Under the pieces are notes generated by a model, which had not been told where the DNA came from, did no database searches, and was given only the letters and a program-made list of their open reading frames with translations. From Rhododendron vialii (taxonomy: Eukaryota > Streptophyta > Magnoliopsida > Ericales > Ericaceae), in the NCBI RefSeq assembly GCF_030253575.1, contig NC_080569.1:3287501-3351500 (forward strand): DNA of 64,000 nucleotides, in the 5' to 3' direction. The position numbers and the translations under genes were made by a program. Below are positions 24,101 to 34,807 of the stretch, in pieces (the stretch's first letter is position 1; the number at the start of each line of letters is the position of its first letter).

Positions 24101-27100
24101 AATAAATGATCAGAACCAAGAGCTACTTGCTATGATACCAAATGATGCAATCAAAATAGCAAATCAACCACATAAACTAGCAGGGAGGAGTTTGAGGGAT
24201 TAAGGTGCAACATTCTTTAACCAAAACTGGTTAGTTGAGTGATTTATGTCACTTATTTATAGAATATAGACTTAAGGGCACTGACAGCCACCAACTCACT
24301 GTCAACTAGCTCACTAACAGGACACTTAACAGAAAACTTCTCACTCTCAAGGAATAAGACTAAATTTAATCCCAATTGTGTCAATCCCGCTGTATGAGGT
24401 TCTTTTTTTTTTTTTTAATGAGTTGTTTTGCAATTTTTGGCTAGTTGTATGGATTTAAGGTTTTAGCAAAAGTTGGTTATTAGTTTTTAAGACTTAGATG
24501 CTAACTGGGAATATTTGCTATTAATCTCTATTTGATCAAGTAAATTTATTTGGTAAGTCTTCTGATAGCACTTTTTGGGTGTTTTCACTCTTTTATCAGG
24601 TGCTGGTTTCTGCCAAGGAAGAACCAGATCTTCCTATTTCTCCTGCCATGGAAGGTTTACTGAGTGTTCATAAACGTATTGTTGATGTGGACAGTGACCC
24701 AGCTAATGCTCCATCTGGTGCTGGTGGGATGGTTTGCACAAGGCTTCTAGCGGCTGCCAATCAAGCTGGAGTCTTGATTGGAAAACAGGGTGCCACTATA
24801 AAGTCTATTCAAGATGCATCCAGTTGTACGATCCGTATTCTTGGAGGAGGTGCTTTTCAGATCATTTCTGCCCAATTTTGTTTGAAACTTGTTTCCATGG
24901 AACAAACTAGCATGTCTGTCTGTTTGATATTGTTTTCCATTACTTAGTAGTTTCTCATTTCAAATGTTGCTTCTTTGAATTTCCGCTTGAGGAATTATTC
25001 CGAAATAATATTTTTTTCCTTGTCCCATGGTTTTATTTGAGAGAAAGTGAGAAACTGCCTCTTACCCCATTTGTTCCAAATGTCAATTTCATCCCTTCTC
25101 CCTTTTACTCGTGCAGATGTTCACTGATTTGTTGTCTTGGCTTTTGTTGCATGAGTAAAAAATATGGGAGTTGCTTACTTTGAGATCATTGGAATGTTTC
25201 GTTGGCTTCGAATCATTAACCCAATTGATATTTTTTATTTACTGAACTCTTATAGTTTACCTAGTGTGGTAGTGTGTCTCCATTTCGTAATTGCTTCTCC
25301 TATATGATGACACAAATTATTGCAGAAAACCTTCCACCTTTCGCCTTGCCGGATGATAGCATTGTTGAGGTACAAGGGGAGGCGACAGGCGTGCACAAAG
25401 CAGTTGAACTGATTGCAACCAATCTCAGGAAGTTTTTGGTTGATCGAAGCGTTATTCCGGTGTTTGAAATGCAAGTAAGTTTTAGAGCCTCTTTTCATGT
25501 ATTTGGGGATAACGTGGTTTCTTGAGTTGGTAATTAGAGGGGGTCATGCTAATGAGAGCTTGGCTTTAACAGTCTTTTTGGCAAACGAGGAGGGAGAGAG
25601 AAAGCATGAGTGTAATTTATGAGAGGGAAGAAAGGAATAGTCGGTTTTCTGAATAAGCAGGAGAGAAGTAGTATCCTCTCTTATCTTGTTTTGTTAGAGT
25701 TGTTATACTATTAAAGTGGTTTCTTACTTGCTTGTAAAGGTCTAGGATTATGATTTATGAGTTGCATTAGGTTTTTTCCGTCCCATGACCCTCCACCTTT
25801 TGGAGAGATTGAAGAAATCTCTTCTCTACATCTCCCTCCTCTTAGTGATCCATGCAAGTCATAAATGGTTTATGATAGCTGATCCATCAACCTACTTACT
25901 CGAGCTGTATGCTCCAAGGAAATAAAATGCATAAAAGAGGGATCAACTTCCTCGCTGTGTTATGGAGTATTTTTTCAGCTAAAATATGTTTTAAGGAAAT
26001 GGGAAGGCTTAATTTTTGTTTTGGACCCTTTTATTTAGTTAGCGTGGGAGTTGGACTGTTGGGTACTGGGGCCATTGGTTCAGTGATTAGAACTTAAAGT
26101 CGGCCTGGCAACCTTGAGGCTATAGGTTCAAAACTAAGGTCAACCATCTTGTGCATACAATGCCAAAGTTTAGGTTTGTATCCAGTCGTCGTCCTCTCCT
26201 AGATCCCATTAACGCGGGACTAAATTGGGTGTAGTTTAAGTCCATAGCTTGTTGACCCCTTCCAATTTGTAGTTAGTCAAAGTACAATTTGGGCTCAAAT
26301 TTCAATGTTGAGCAGGGCTAGGCAAGTTAAATGCCCTTCCCCCTTTCCAAAAGAATTCAAAGTCTGAATGATACAATTTGTACTTTGTCTAGATTCTTAT
26401 TGCACTTAACACAGTTCATCCTCTAATGTATCTCTCTTCTCAAGAAAAAATGACCTTTAAAAGGTTTGAGATCACCTCAAAAACTCTTTGGAGTTGTTTG
26501 TATCCAATAAAATCAGAATTATGCACATCTTGATCATAAACACTATTTCCCTACCATATCTCTGATGTGTGCACACTGGGTTGATGATGTCTGTTATCTG
26601 ATCAGATGCAAGTGCCGAATGCCGAAGCAAACCAGAACATACCCCCACACCAACCTTGGGGGTCGGCTCCTCAAGGTTTTGGTGGTGGACCTGGTTTTAT
26701 GCCTAACCCTCAATACATGCCTCCTCCACATCAGTTCGACAATTATTATCCGCCACAAGACATGCCTCCTTATGACAAGCAGCTTCGTCAAGGGCCACCT
26801 GCGTATGGGAGAGATGCATCTATGGGAGTTCATGCAACTAGTGCACCTTCACAGCAATCAGTTGTTACAAAGGTTTGATACTTTATTTTGTCTTGTGATC
26901 TCTTAAAGGTTTGATACTTTGCTTTATCTTCTGTTCTCTTGTGAAGATGAGAGAACAGGGGGGCAAAGTGCTAATTGTTGGGTTCCATAGACTTGTACTA
27001 ATTCTAGCAGCTGGGAGAGGGAGGGAGGAGTTAATCCTAATGATTTCCTATTAGCCATCATTTTGTAACTGCTGCTGTTACATCATTTTCTTCACTTTTG

Positions 27101-27840
27101 AAAACAGATGTATTATTCTGTATTGTTGTTGGTTTATGTGTTCACAGGTCACACAGAGCATGCAAATCCCTCTGTTATATGCTGATGCTGTTATTGGGAT
27201 CTCTGGTGCAAATATTAGCTATATACGCCGTGCCAGCGGTGCAAGCATCGCAATACAGGAAACAAGAGGTGTACCTGGTGAGATGACCGTGGAAATTAAT
27301 GGATCTGCATCACAAGTCCAAACTGCTCAACAGTTGATACAGGTGTACAATTCTTTTAGCACTTAGCTGCATATACTCCCTCCATCCCTTCATAATAGTC
27401 TGTTGTTCGATTATTGGTTTTCCCTTGTAGCTAGTCCGTTTTAAAATTCAAAGATCATAAGTTTGTAGTATTTCCCTGTTGGCCCTCTCTTTTAATAGGA
27501 GTAAATTACTCCAAGGAATCAAATGAATCACTGAAGAGCAGTCTTGAAAAGTTACGGGTTTTAAAGCATAATCGTTTTGTTTCCATAAATGTTGAATTCC
27601 CATAAATGGACCAGGAAAAAGGGATGGATGTTCAATCAGTTGATAATCTTCTCCTCTTTTACATGAATGCAGAATTCCATGGCAGAAGCTGCTAGCAACA
27701 CGCAGAACAACCCAGCTGCTCCAACTGGCCAACCATACGACTATCCTAGTCAGGGTCCAGTATATGGGTCTCCACCATCTAACCTCGGTGGCGGTCACGC
27801 TCCTGCAGACTATGCTTATGGAACCAACTATGGTTATTAA
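21134..27840 (+). CDS. FLK: FLOWERING LOCUS K (FLK), three-KH-domain RNA-binding protein
   Basis: Six coding exons keep frame: 21134-21412, 24600-24849, 25326-25474, 26606-26872, 27148-27342, 27673-27840; 435 aa. The acidic N-terminus (1-35) is followed by KH1 (about 40-95, [17 protein letters not shown] then GxxG loop GRKG at 63-66), KH2 (about 135-215, GKQG at 154-157), a Pro/Gln/Gly/Tyr-rich linker (about 227-315, [24 protein letters not shown]), and KH3 (about 316-380, loop GISG), ending in GTNYGY. This order and the terminal GTNYGY are characteristic of FLK. Known: FLK is a nuclear autonomous-pathway protein that promotes flowering by lowering FLC expression through RNA processing. Intron 1 (3.2 kb) carries an LTR relic; introns 3 and 5 carry a SINE and a Stowaway MITE. 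It faces MUG tail to tail. Confidence 0.93.
21712..21726 (+). repeat. Poly-G run
   Basis: About 15 consecutive G in FLK intron 1. This is a likely place for sequencing-length errors. Confidence 0.8.
23780..24395 (-). mobile_element. LTR and adjoining internal fragment of an LTR retrotransposon
   Basis: Read on the minus strand, an LTR-like block (about 24,383 down to 24,143) contains TATAAATAAGTGAC and ends in ATTGCATCA. It is followed by TGGTATCATAGCAAG (24126-24140), a match to the initiator-Met tRNA primer-binding site used by Copia elements. Further internal sequence continues to about 23,780 without a recognisable gag or a second LTR. It is a truncated fossil in FLK intron 1. Confidence 0.6.
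26065..26240 (+). mobile_element. tRNA-derived SINE (Au-like) in FLK intron 3
   Basis: An A-box-like GGTTCAGTGATTAG (26077-26090) and B-box-like GGTTCAAAAC (26125-26134) are spaced as in tRNA-derived SINEs. The body then reads GTGCATACAATGCCAAAG and CCCATTAACGCGGGAC, words typical of plant Au-like SINEs. It is diverged and has no clear flanking duplication. Confidence 0.65.
27371..27506. mobile_element. Stowaway-like MITE in FLK intron 5
   Basis: It begins TACTCCCTCCATCCCTTCAT, the hallmark end of Stowaway (Tc1/Mariner) MITEs, continues with TTTTAAAATTCAAA-type internal sequence, and finishes with a weak inverted end TTAATAGGAGTA. The 3' end is decayed. Confidence 0.6.
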
Positions 27841-29112
27841 AGAGGATCACCTCTTTCATGTATGGCTCCAACTTTTGGGTAGTGATATTTGCTCTAGGAT
27901 TTCAGATGGGGAATACAAGACAATTCTTGGTCAGGAAGTCTGTGTTGTAGTTGGATATGCGTTTCTTGAATCTTGCTGTTTATGGCTGCTGACGTGTACG
28001 GTTATTCTTTTTGGTTGCTTCTTTAAACAGTTAAAACTCAGGTTGGCAGGACTACTTGTCTTTTCATGAGTGTGGATATTGATAGGATGACTGCTGTGGC
28101 AAACTATTCTTAGTAATCTCTTATGTGGTTAAAGCATAATGTCTGCTGGAAACAAAAAGCACATCAACGGTTAAAATGGCATTCATTTTGTGCTTATTTT
28201 TTTCAGCAGTAAAATTTCATGTGATGAATTGGTCGTCATCTATTCTAAAGCTCCCAGTGATGGTGCAGGCACAATTGGATGCGAGAGTTTAAAGTGCTAA
28301 TGTGAAGGATATATATGTATATACACACACACACACACTTTTGCTATTCTACATGATTCTTCAAGAGTGCTCTTAACTTTCTTCCTGCTATCATCTAGGG
28401 GATTCTAAAAGACTATTTGGTTCTCAGCCTAATTATCTCCGCATGTGTACTTAACGAGACTGATTTTGAAGTGCATTGGTTGGTCAAGTTACCTATTGAC
28501 CTTAGCTGCAGAATTTCTCAGTTCAAAATGGGCAAGGGGAGTTTCGACTGATTAAGAAAGACAGGGAGGATGAGAGGATGGAACACAAAAAATAATTAGG
28601 CTAAACAAGAAATCTAACTTATGGTTTGATGGATTGACAGTGATTCGATGGAACTGTTCGTTTTCAGGTCTATAATATACCATAGGAAACTCAAAACAGC
28701 AGGAAAAATACCTCAACACAACCTTCCTCCAAATGAGAAGAATGACGGATTTGCAAAAAATAAAATTTGAAAAAAGCTGATTGGGGACCAATGCGCTCAA
28801 TTTCAGGTGAAAATGAAGTCGAATGCTGGGAACCAGGAATGTTCAGCGTGCGCTCAATTTCAGGTGAAAATGATGTCGAATGCAGGGAACTAGGAATGTT
28901 CAGCGCAAATCTTGTCAAGATTCAACAGTCCAAGACCCTCGACTCAGAAAAATGGCGCCAAAAAAACGGAACAAAACAACAACAAAAACACCGGACAATA
29001 TGCAGTACACTGATGCCTCCGTTCCTCACATTCAGGGAAAAACAAGGAATACAAGTAACTAAAAAGATATAGAAGAATACCTAGAAATAGCCTAAGTTAA
29101 AGATAAAACGAT
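27841..29112. other. Tail-to-tail interval between FLK and MUG
   Basis: Holds the 3' UTRs of both genes, which converge here. FLK transcript sequence probably extends to about 28,140. A (CA)n run lies near 28,322-28,338. Confidence 0.5.
28793..28906. repeat. Tandem duplication, two 57-bp copies
   Basis: GCGCTCAATTTCAGGTGAAA begins at 28793 and again at 28850; the copies differ at only a few positions. It lies in or near the MUG 3' UTR. Confidence 0.85.
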
Positions 29113-31693
29113 CTATATGGGTGCTGCACAGGTGGTTCTGAAATGGCCAGTTTGATTACAACGGCTGCAACGGACGACCCGTTTTGCTCTCCCCTTCTCT
29201 TCTGTCCGAGCTCGCCTTTTCCGGGGTCGAGCTGGAGGCCGAAGCGACTTTGGCGGGTTCACGATTGCATCAGACCCGTCGCTTTCGCTCTGCAACCCAC
29301 CATCTAGTGTCTCCTTCCAAAGGGTCCTATCCGGAACCGGGTGTATCGTCTGAGAATACGCTTTCCGATATGTTGCCACCGTAAAACAACTCTCCGTGAA
29401 CCGATGCACATTCTGCCGGCACGAAAGTAGGGCTGCCACGGCATGAGCACAAGGTAGGCCGTAAAGCTGCCACCCTCTACACGAACAACAACGATTTCTG
29501 ATGTCAACCACATTTGTTCCCTCGTGGGATATAACTTCGAATTCTGCTTCGTTTGCTCGGAGCACCTGATGTTGGAAAAATAGAAGGATGAATGCACAAC
29601 TTTCTAGTTTCAAATAGCCAAAATACAAAAAGTAAGCTAAAGCAAAGAATAATTCCAACGGCTAGAGTGAGTTGGTCTCCAACCAATAAATTAATGTGCT
29701 GCTGCAATCATAATAGAATTCTAGGCCCAAAGCTCAAGTAAAAGTAAGGCCAACAATTGGTCTAACCGTCTAAGCTAGGTCCCAACTCCTGAGAGTAACA
29801 AGTATACGAATAATAAATAGGCAAAGTGAGCATGGGTGTAACGAAAAACCGCCAACTAGTATACAGCACCTGATAGGTCCGAGCCCGCTCGAGTGCCTCT
29901 GACACGCGTCTTTCAGCGGAAGGCACGAGTATTGATGCCCACTGCATACTTGTTTCCCTTCGCTCGTTGAACCAAGTCATTAACTGCCGGCGGATAGACT
30001 CCATCATTTGGATTATTGGAAGCGCGGAGGCTTCGAGTATCCACGAATTCAATAATTCTATTATGTTAGCGGTTAGATTCCCGAACCGGGTCCCCTCGAA
30101 GTAGGCTGTCGCCCACAACCGAGGTGGAACCCTTCGGATCCAGTACGCTGCCTCCTGCGATACATCCTCGATTTCGAGGACTTTTGCTTCGAAATCGATC
30201 ACTGTGAGGGCATTGGCAGCTTCCCAGAGGAGGTTGACGAGTATGCTATTATTGAACTCCTTCCGGAAGCTTTCGCTGAGGTGGTGCAAGCAGAACCCGT
30301 GGAAGGCAGAAGGGAAGTTTGCTTCCACCCCTTCTACGATGCCCTTCTGTCTGTCTGATAAGATTGTAAGCCTAGGCATGTTTTCAGTGTTGTTCTCAAG
30401 CAGGTTGTGAAGCTCAGAAAGGAACCACATCCAGTTGTCATCGTTTTCCTCGTCCACTACACCAAACACCAAAGGAAATAAGGAACCATCCCCGTCAAAA
30501 CCAGTGGCGAAAAACAACGTTCCAAGGTACTTGCTTTTCAGGACGGTTCTATCTAGCCCAATTAGCGGGCGACATGCATTCAAGAATCCATAGATTGATG
30601 CTTGAAACGAAATAAACAGACGTTGGAAGCAGTTATCCGCTGGATTCACATAAACTGAAGCGATACTGCCTGGATTTGTCCGTCTAATCTGGTTACAATA
30701 CTGAGGAAGGATACGGTAGTCTTCTTCAAATGACCCACGAACGGCAGCCATGATCCTCTCCTTCCCTCTCCAGGCTTGCTTGTATGATAATGTGATACCA
30801 TGAACCCGATGAATCTCCTCCAATATCTCCTTTGGCTTGTAATGTGGGTTTTCCCTAAGGCTTTGTTCCACAGAACTCGCGACCCACTGGACTGAAGCCT
30901 GTTGATGGCCCAAATGGGTGATTCCACCACAAGTGTGTTGGTCGTGAATAGTCCTGATAGTGAAGGTAGGAACACCTGGAAGCTTCGCGGCGTGAATCCG
31001 CCAAGGACACCCTTCACTTGCGCATTTGGCAGTAAAACGGGTCTTGTCAGATTTCACAGTCTGTATCTCAAAGTGAAGCGCGATTGCAGTGTCTCTCAGT
31101 GCCCTCCGACAACTCTTGACATCAGAAAACTCTAGCCCAACGGTCAATTCATGTGTTGGAGCTGGCATCAAAGTTCTCGATTGGAGGACAGGTGTTGCGA
31201 CCAGGTGTCCCTGGTGAACGGACATATCTGGGGCAGCTACAATACTCATGTCTTGACTAAGCTCTAAGTCATCCATTTCATTGCTGTCAATAACAGTCAA
31301 TTGATTATTATTCTCCAATAACCCGAATTCGTGATTCTGGGAAGCGAGATCCATCTGATGATCACAGGTATCAAGTTCGGTATCATCTTCATTAGGACTA
31401 GAGTTATCACCATTGCCCTGATTTATTCCTTTGTCATGGCTTTGTTCATATCTGCTCTCATGCTCATTGCTATGACCATTGGTATGCCGCAGAACCATTT
31501 TACGGTCATGGGCCTGACCTAGCTCTAATTCTTGATCATCTGCATCAACTATACCCAGATCATGGTCATCAGTCTTTCCAAGCCCTAAATCATGACCCTG
31601 TCCAATGATCACATTATGTCTTATACCCAAATGTTGGTTCTGTGCCACCAATAAATCACGTCTTTGCCCGAGAACCATATCCTGGTTCTCCAT
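29113..31693 (-). CDS. MUG: MUSTANG (MUG) domesticated Mutator-like transposase
   Basis: Two coding exons: 29870-31693 and 29113-29565, with ATG at 31693 (MENQDMVLG); about 758 aa. An N-terminal 170 residues is rich in H, D, L, G, Q (GHDLGLGKTDDHDLG) and probably disordered. A MuDR-type zinc-binding domain follows (about 180-255, with CASEGCPW and HDQHTC), then the MULE DDE core (about 375-475, LDRTVLKSKY, FDGDGSLFPLVFGVVDE, LSDRQKGIVEGV; candidate Asp near 381 and 447), a SWIM finger (CSCRGWQLYGLPCAH, about 637-649) and a CCHC knuckle (CSRCNQTGHFRTTC, about 741-754). Known: MUG genes are plant transposase-derived genes under purifying selection affecting growth and flowering. The complete frame, lack of terminal inverted repeats and conserved neighbours support domestication. 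By gene order it is closest to MUG2/MUG3 (and near FLK like MUG1). Confidence 0.9.
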
Positions 31694-33800
31694 AATTAAT
31701 GCACTCAAATATCACAAGCACAAACCTTCTGACCTTGAAATACTAGCTGCAGACTCTGGTTTACTACTTATGTCCAAGAAAACCTGTCCAAATGAAACAC
31801 GCCCAAATGAATCAAAAGTCCTACTCTGTTCTTTCACACAAAGCATATGACTCCAAAAAATAAGCAAAACAAGGAACAACAAATACCGTAGAACTTGTCA
31901 TCAGAACACAAAAACACATAGTTACCTGAATCCTCACTTATCAAATCAGGGTATTTGCAGGAGACAACGAACTTTGAATTGGCCGTATGCTTTTAGTTGT
32001 AGAATAATGATTCCTAAAATTGGAGCCATACAACCAACATCGTTAACATGATAAATACAGACCAGATATTCGAATACAAACAACCTAAAAAAGAAGAAAA
32101 ATTTGTCATCGACTAATGGGAGGTTGGTTCGCTAGTGCAATTAAACAAACTAAAATAATTAATCCTACTTACTTTAAACGTTATAAGCAAGAACAAATTA
32201 CACCATCAAACACATTCAGCTAAACCCAATCATAACTCGATGTTTGCTTGCTTAAATGGCACGGCTTCTGCTTTTGGCCAATGGGCAGAAACGACTTAAA
32301 AACACGAAGGAAAAAAATAATTTGTGAAGCTCAATTTTGGGTATTTTTTTTAAAACTTCTACTATTCAATAATCAGCTTCGGAACCCAGCTTTCTCAGCA
32401 ACCAAACACCGAGCAAGAACGCAGTGAGCAATAAACGAAACCAAAATCTAGCTGAAAGAAGCTCACCGAGAAACATCTGGAAGAGCAACCACAAAAATCC
32501 CTAATTTCGAAAGCATAAGATACGAGGTACCAAAGATCTCAGCTTTGATTGAAGAAAACCTGCAAAATAGAGAGAAAACAGAACAGATTGTTAGGTCCAT
32601 GGTCAAGAAAGACTTCAAAATAAACAATTAGGGTTTGCAAAGTGTTGTATATATAATATGAGTGTGTTGTATATGTATCTATATCAAGAGGAGAGAAAAA
32701 TAGAGTTTTTGATTTTGGCGGTAAGAGAGAGAGAGAGAGAGAGAGAGATGAAAATACCTGAGAAAGAGAGGGAGAGAAAGGGTAGAGAAGAATGGGGAGG
32801 CGAAATTGGGCAAAGGGCAAAAGGGCAGAGGATGGGGAATCGGAGTTTACCAAATACCACTTCAATAAAGAGGGTATTTAGGTCAACCCGATATTCCCCT
32901 TTGGTCTCCTTGTTTTATGCAAATTATGTTTCCGCCTCAAGCTTGGGAAAATATTTTAGGTGGTTCTGGGGCACCATCATGTGGTGCCCCGAATTCTTTC
33001 ACAGCCACACATTTATATGTGGCTCAAGACTTGAGTTTACGAGTCATAAGAAAATTTTGGTTATAAAGATTATTAGAATATCACGTGACGGTGCTCTGAG
33101 CTTCGGCCTTTCTTCTGTTATGATTTTATAATTCATCATTTTAGGTGATTTTATGTATGTTATTACCATTAGTTAAGACAGAATAAGTAGCTGCTAGCGG
33201 GTCTTCCCAACATGCATCCTAAGCGTAGTTAATGAAAACTTAAATGTGTTTTATATTCTCTGCGTATGCACTTGAAAAAAAATGTACAACTCAATTAATT
33301 GTTTAAACAGGAACACTGTACAAAAATCATGAGAAAATGACGAGACCATAGTTGAAGGAAGAATGACGAATGAAAGTTGATTGATTCAAATCCTTAATGA
33401 TGTGATGCTATTGTTTCATCAACGAGACAGTATTAATTTCTGGGTTAAGAGGGAACTTTGTGCATATTTGCTGAAAGAAGGGTATATCATCAGTTGTTAA
33501 AAGGAAGATGAGGGTGGATTGTTATAAGAGGGGCAATCCTATTATATTAACAGAAATAAGAAGGGTAGTTCTGTACCCCCCATTTTCCATGGTTTCTTGA
33601 GAGTTGAGAATATAATGAAGTCCAAGGGTATAGTTTTCCCTCCCTGCTCCCCAGGTCAAAATAAATGGAGTAGTAGGTTTTTCTTGTAACAAACTACATT
33701 GGTATTTCCATTCGGTAAAGCAGTTATCGTTGTCTAGGGGGCTAGACCAATCAAGTCCCATTATGCTTAGCGACCTCAACATAAATCACCATAAGCTCCT
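31694..33800. other. MUG 5' region and flank
   Basis: On the minus strand this is the leader and promoter side of MUG; 5' UTR introns are likely but not resolved. A GA run (32724-32748, CT on the sense strand) lies about 1 kb above the ATG. GGGGCACCA-TCATG-TGGTGCCCC (32968-32990) is a perfect 9-bp stem. No second gene seen. Confidence 0.45.
32724..32748 (-). repeat. (GA)n microsatellite upstream of MUG
   Basis: A 25-bp GA run, reading CT on the MUG sense strand; probably in or near the first non-coding exon. Confidence 0.7.
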
Positions 33801-33804
33801 TGGA

Positions 33805-33995
33805 TTAGTCTAGTTGGTTGGTAAATTTGCTCCCCACGCAATTGATCAGGTTTCGATTCTTGAAGCCAAGCTGGAAGAAAGTAATTTCTTTTGTGAATTT
33901 CTTAGTCCGACGTGGATGGTTTGCCTTTGACTAAACTGGGAAGGAGATTAGTTGAGGTGTATGTAAATTGGTCCAAATACCCCTACCGTCGAGCC
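33805..33995 (+). mobile_element. tRNA-derived SINE, plus orientation
   Basis: A-box-like TAGTCTAGTTGGTTGGTAAA is followed by B-box-like GGTTTCGATTC. The 3' end reads GATTAGTTGAGGTG...GGTCCAAATACCCC, matching the ends at 9,197 and 49,105 (minus strand). This is the most complete member of the family in the window. Confidence 0.65.
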
Positions 33996-34807
33996 AAAAG
34001 TGGAAAAGGCATAAATCACCATTAGCAGTGTACTACTACAATGTATCTTTTCATTGTTGTGGTTAGCAATGCATTCGGGGTTAGGTTAATCACCAAAACA
34101 AACACATATTAAACTCTTTCTTCTCCTTGGATGACGGGAAAGTTCAAAGTGAAATTTTTAATAGCAAGTGAACTTGTAGTAGCAGAATCCCATCCATTTG
34201 ATACATAACCACAATACACAAACCTGTATCAAAAATTTCAAAACACCCACAACCCAAAAGACAACATGATAGTGGTATCCCCTTCCTCCAACAATAATTT
34301 TCTCTGTGATTTCGCACCAGAAAGGCATTTCGGCTCACCAAAATCGACCATTATACAAATTCAACCTTGTATTGTTGTGACCTATTACTTCAGATACTGC
34401 AACGATAACGCCATCACAAGAAAAAGGACATATTGCAATTACAATGGACCAATGGCATTAAAAGTCGAATCATCATCTTCCTAAAAGGCCTACCAAACAC
34501 CCTTCCAAAAACCCCAAAATTCTAAACCCTACGGCTTCCCCAAGTACTGTATCTAAAGAAGCGTAGCTAACATGATCTCGATACTCGCCACATGAAACAT
34601 AAGCAGCAAAGAATGCCAAATTTCCTCTTTCACTGAACTTCCTCTGACGAGTACACCCCAAAATTCATGTCTGCCCAAAGATGAAGCTTTCATGCATTTT
34701 TTCTCTTTAACTCCAAGCCCAATTTAAGGTAACAGTTTTCCAGAGCGGTGAAAAATAGTAAACCCACAGAAAACCAGTTAGCAGTCAGAAAACAGTTGTC
34801 GTAATTG
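33996..34807. other. Downstream of pfkB gene
   Basis: Probably includes the pfkB 3' UTR. No other feature supported. Confidence 0.4.

Noticed and set aside
29762-29869. Open frame continuing past MUG exon 1
   Set aside because: CAG/GTGC at 29870 is a splice donor and the family sequence resumes in the exon at 29565.
31694-31708. Extended MUG start at 31708
   Set aside because: The codon there is TTG; the first in-frame ATG is at 31693.
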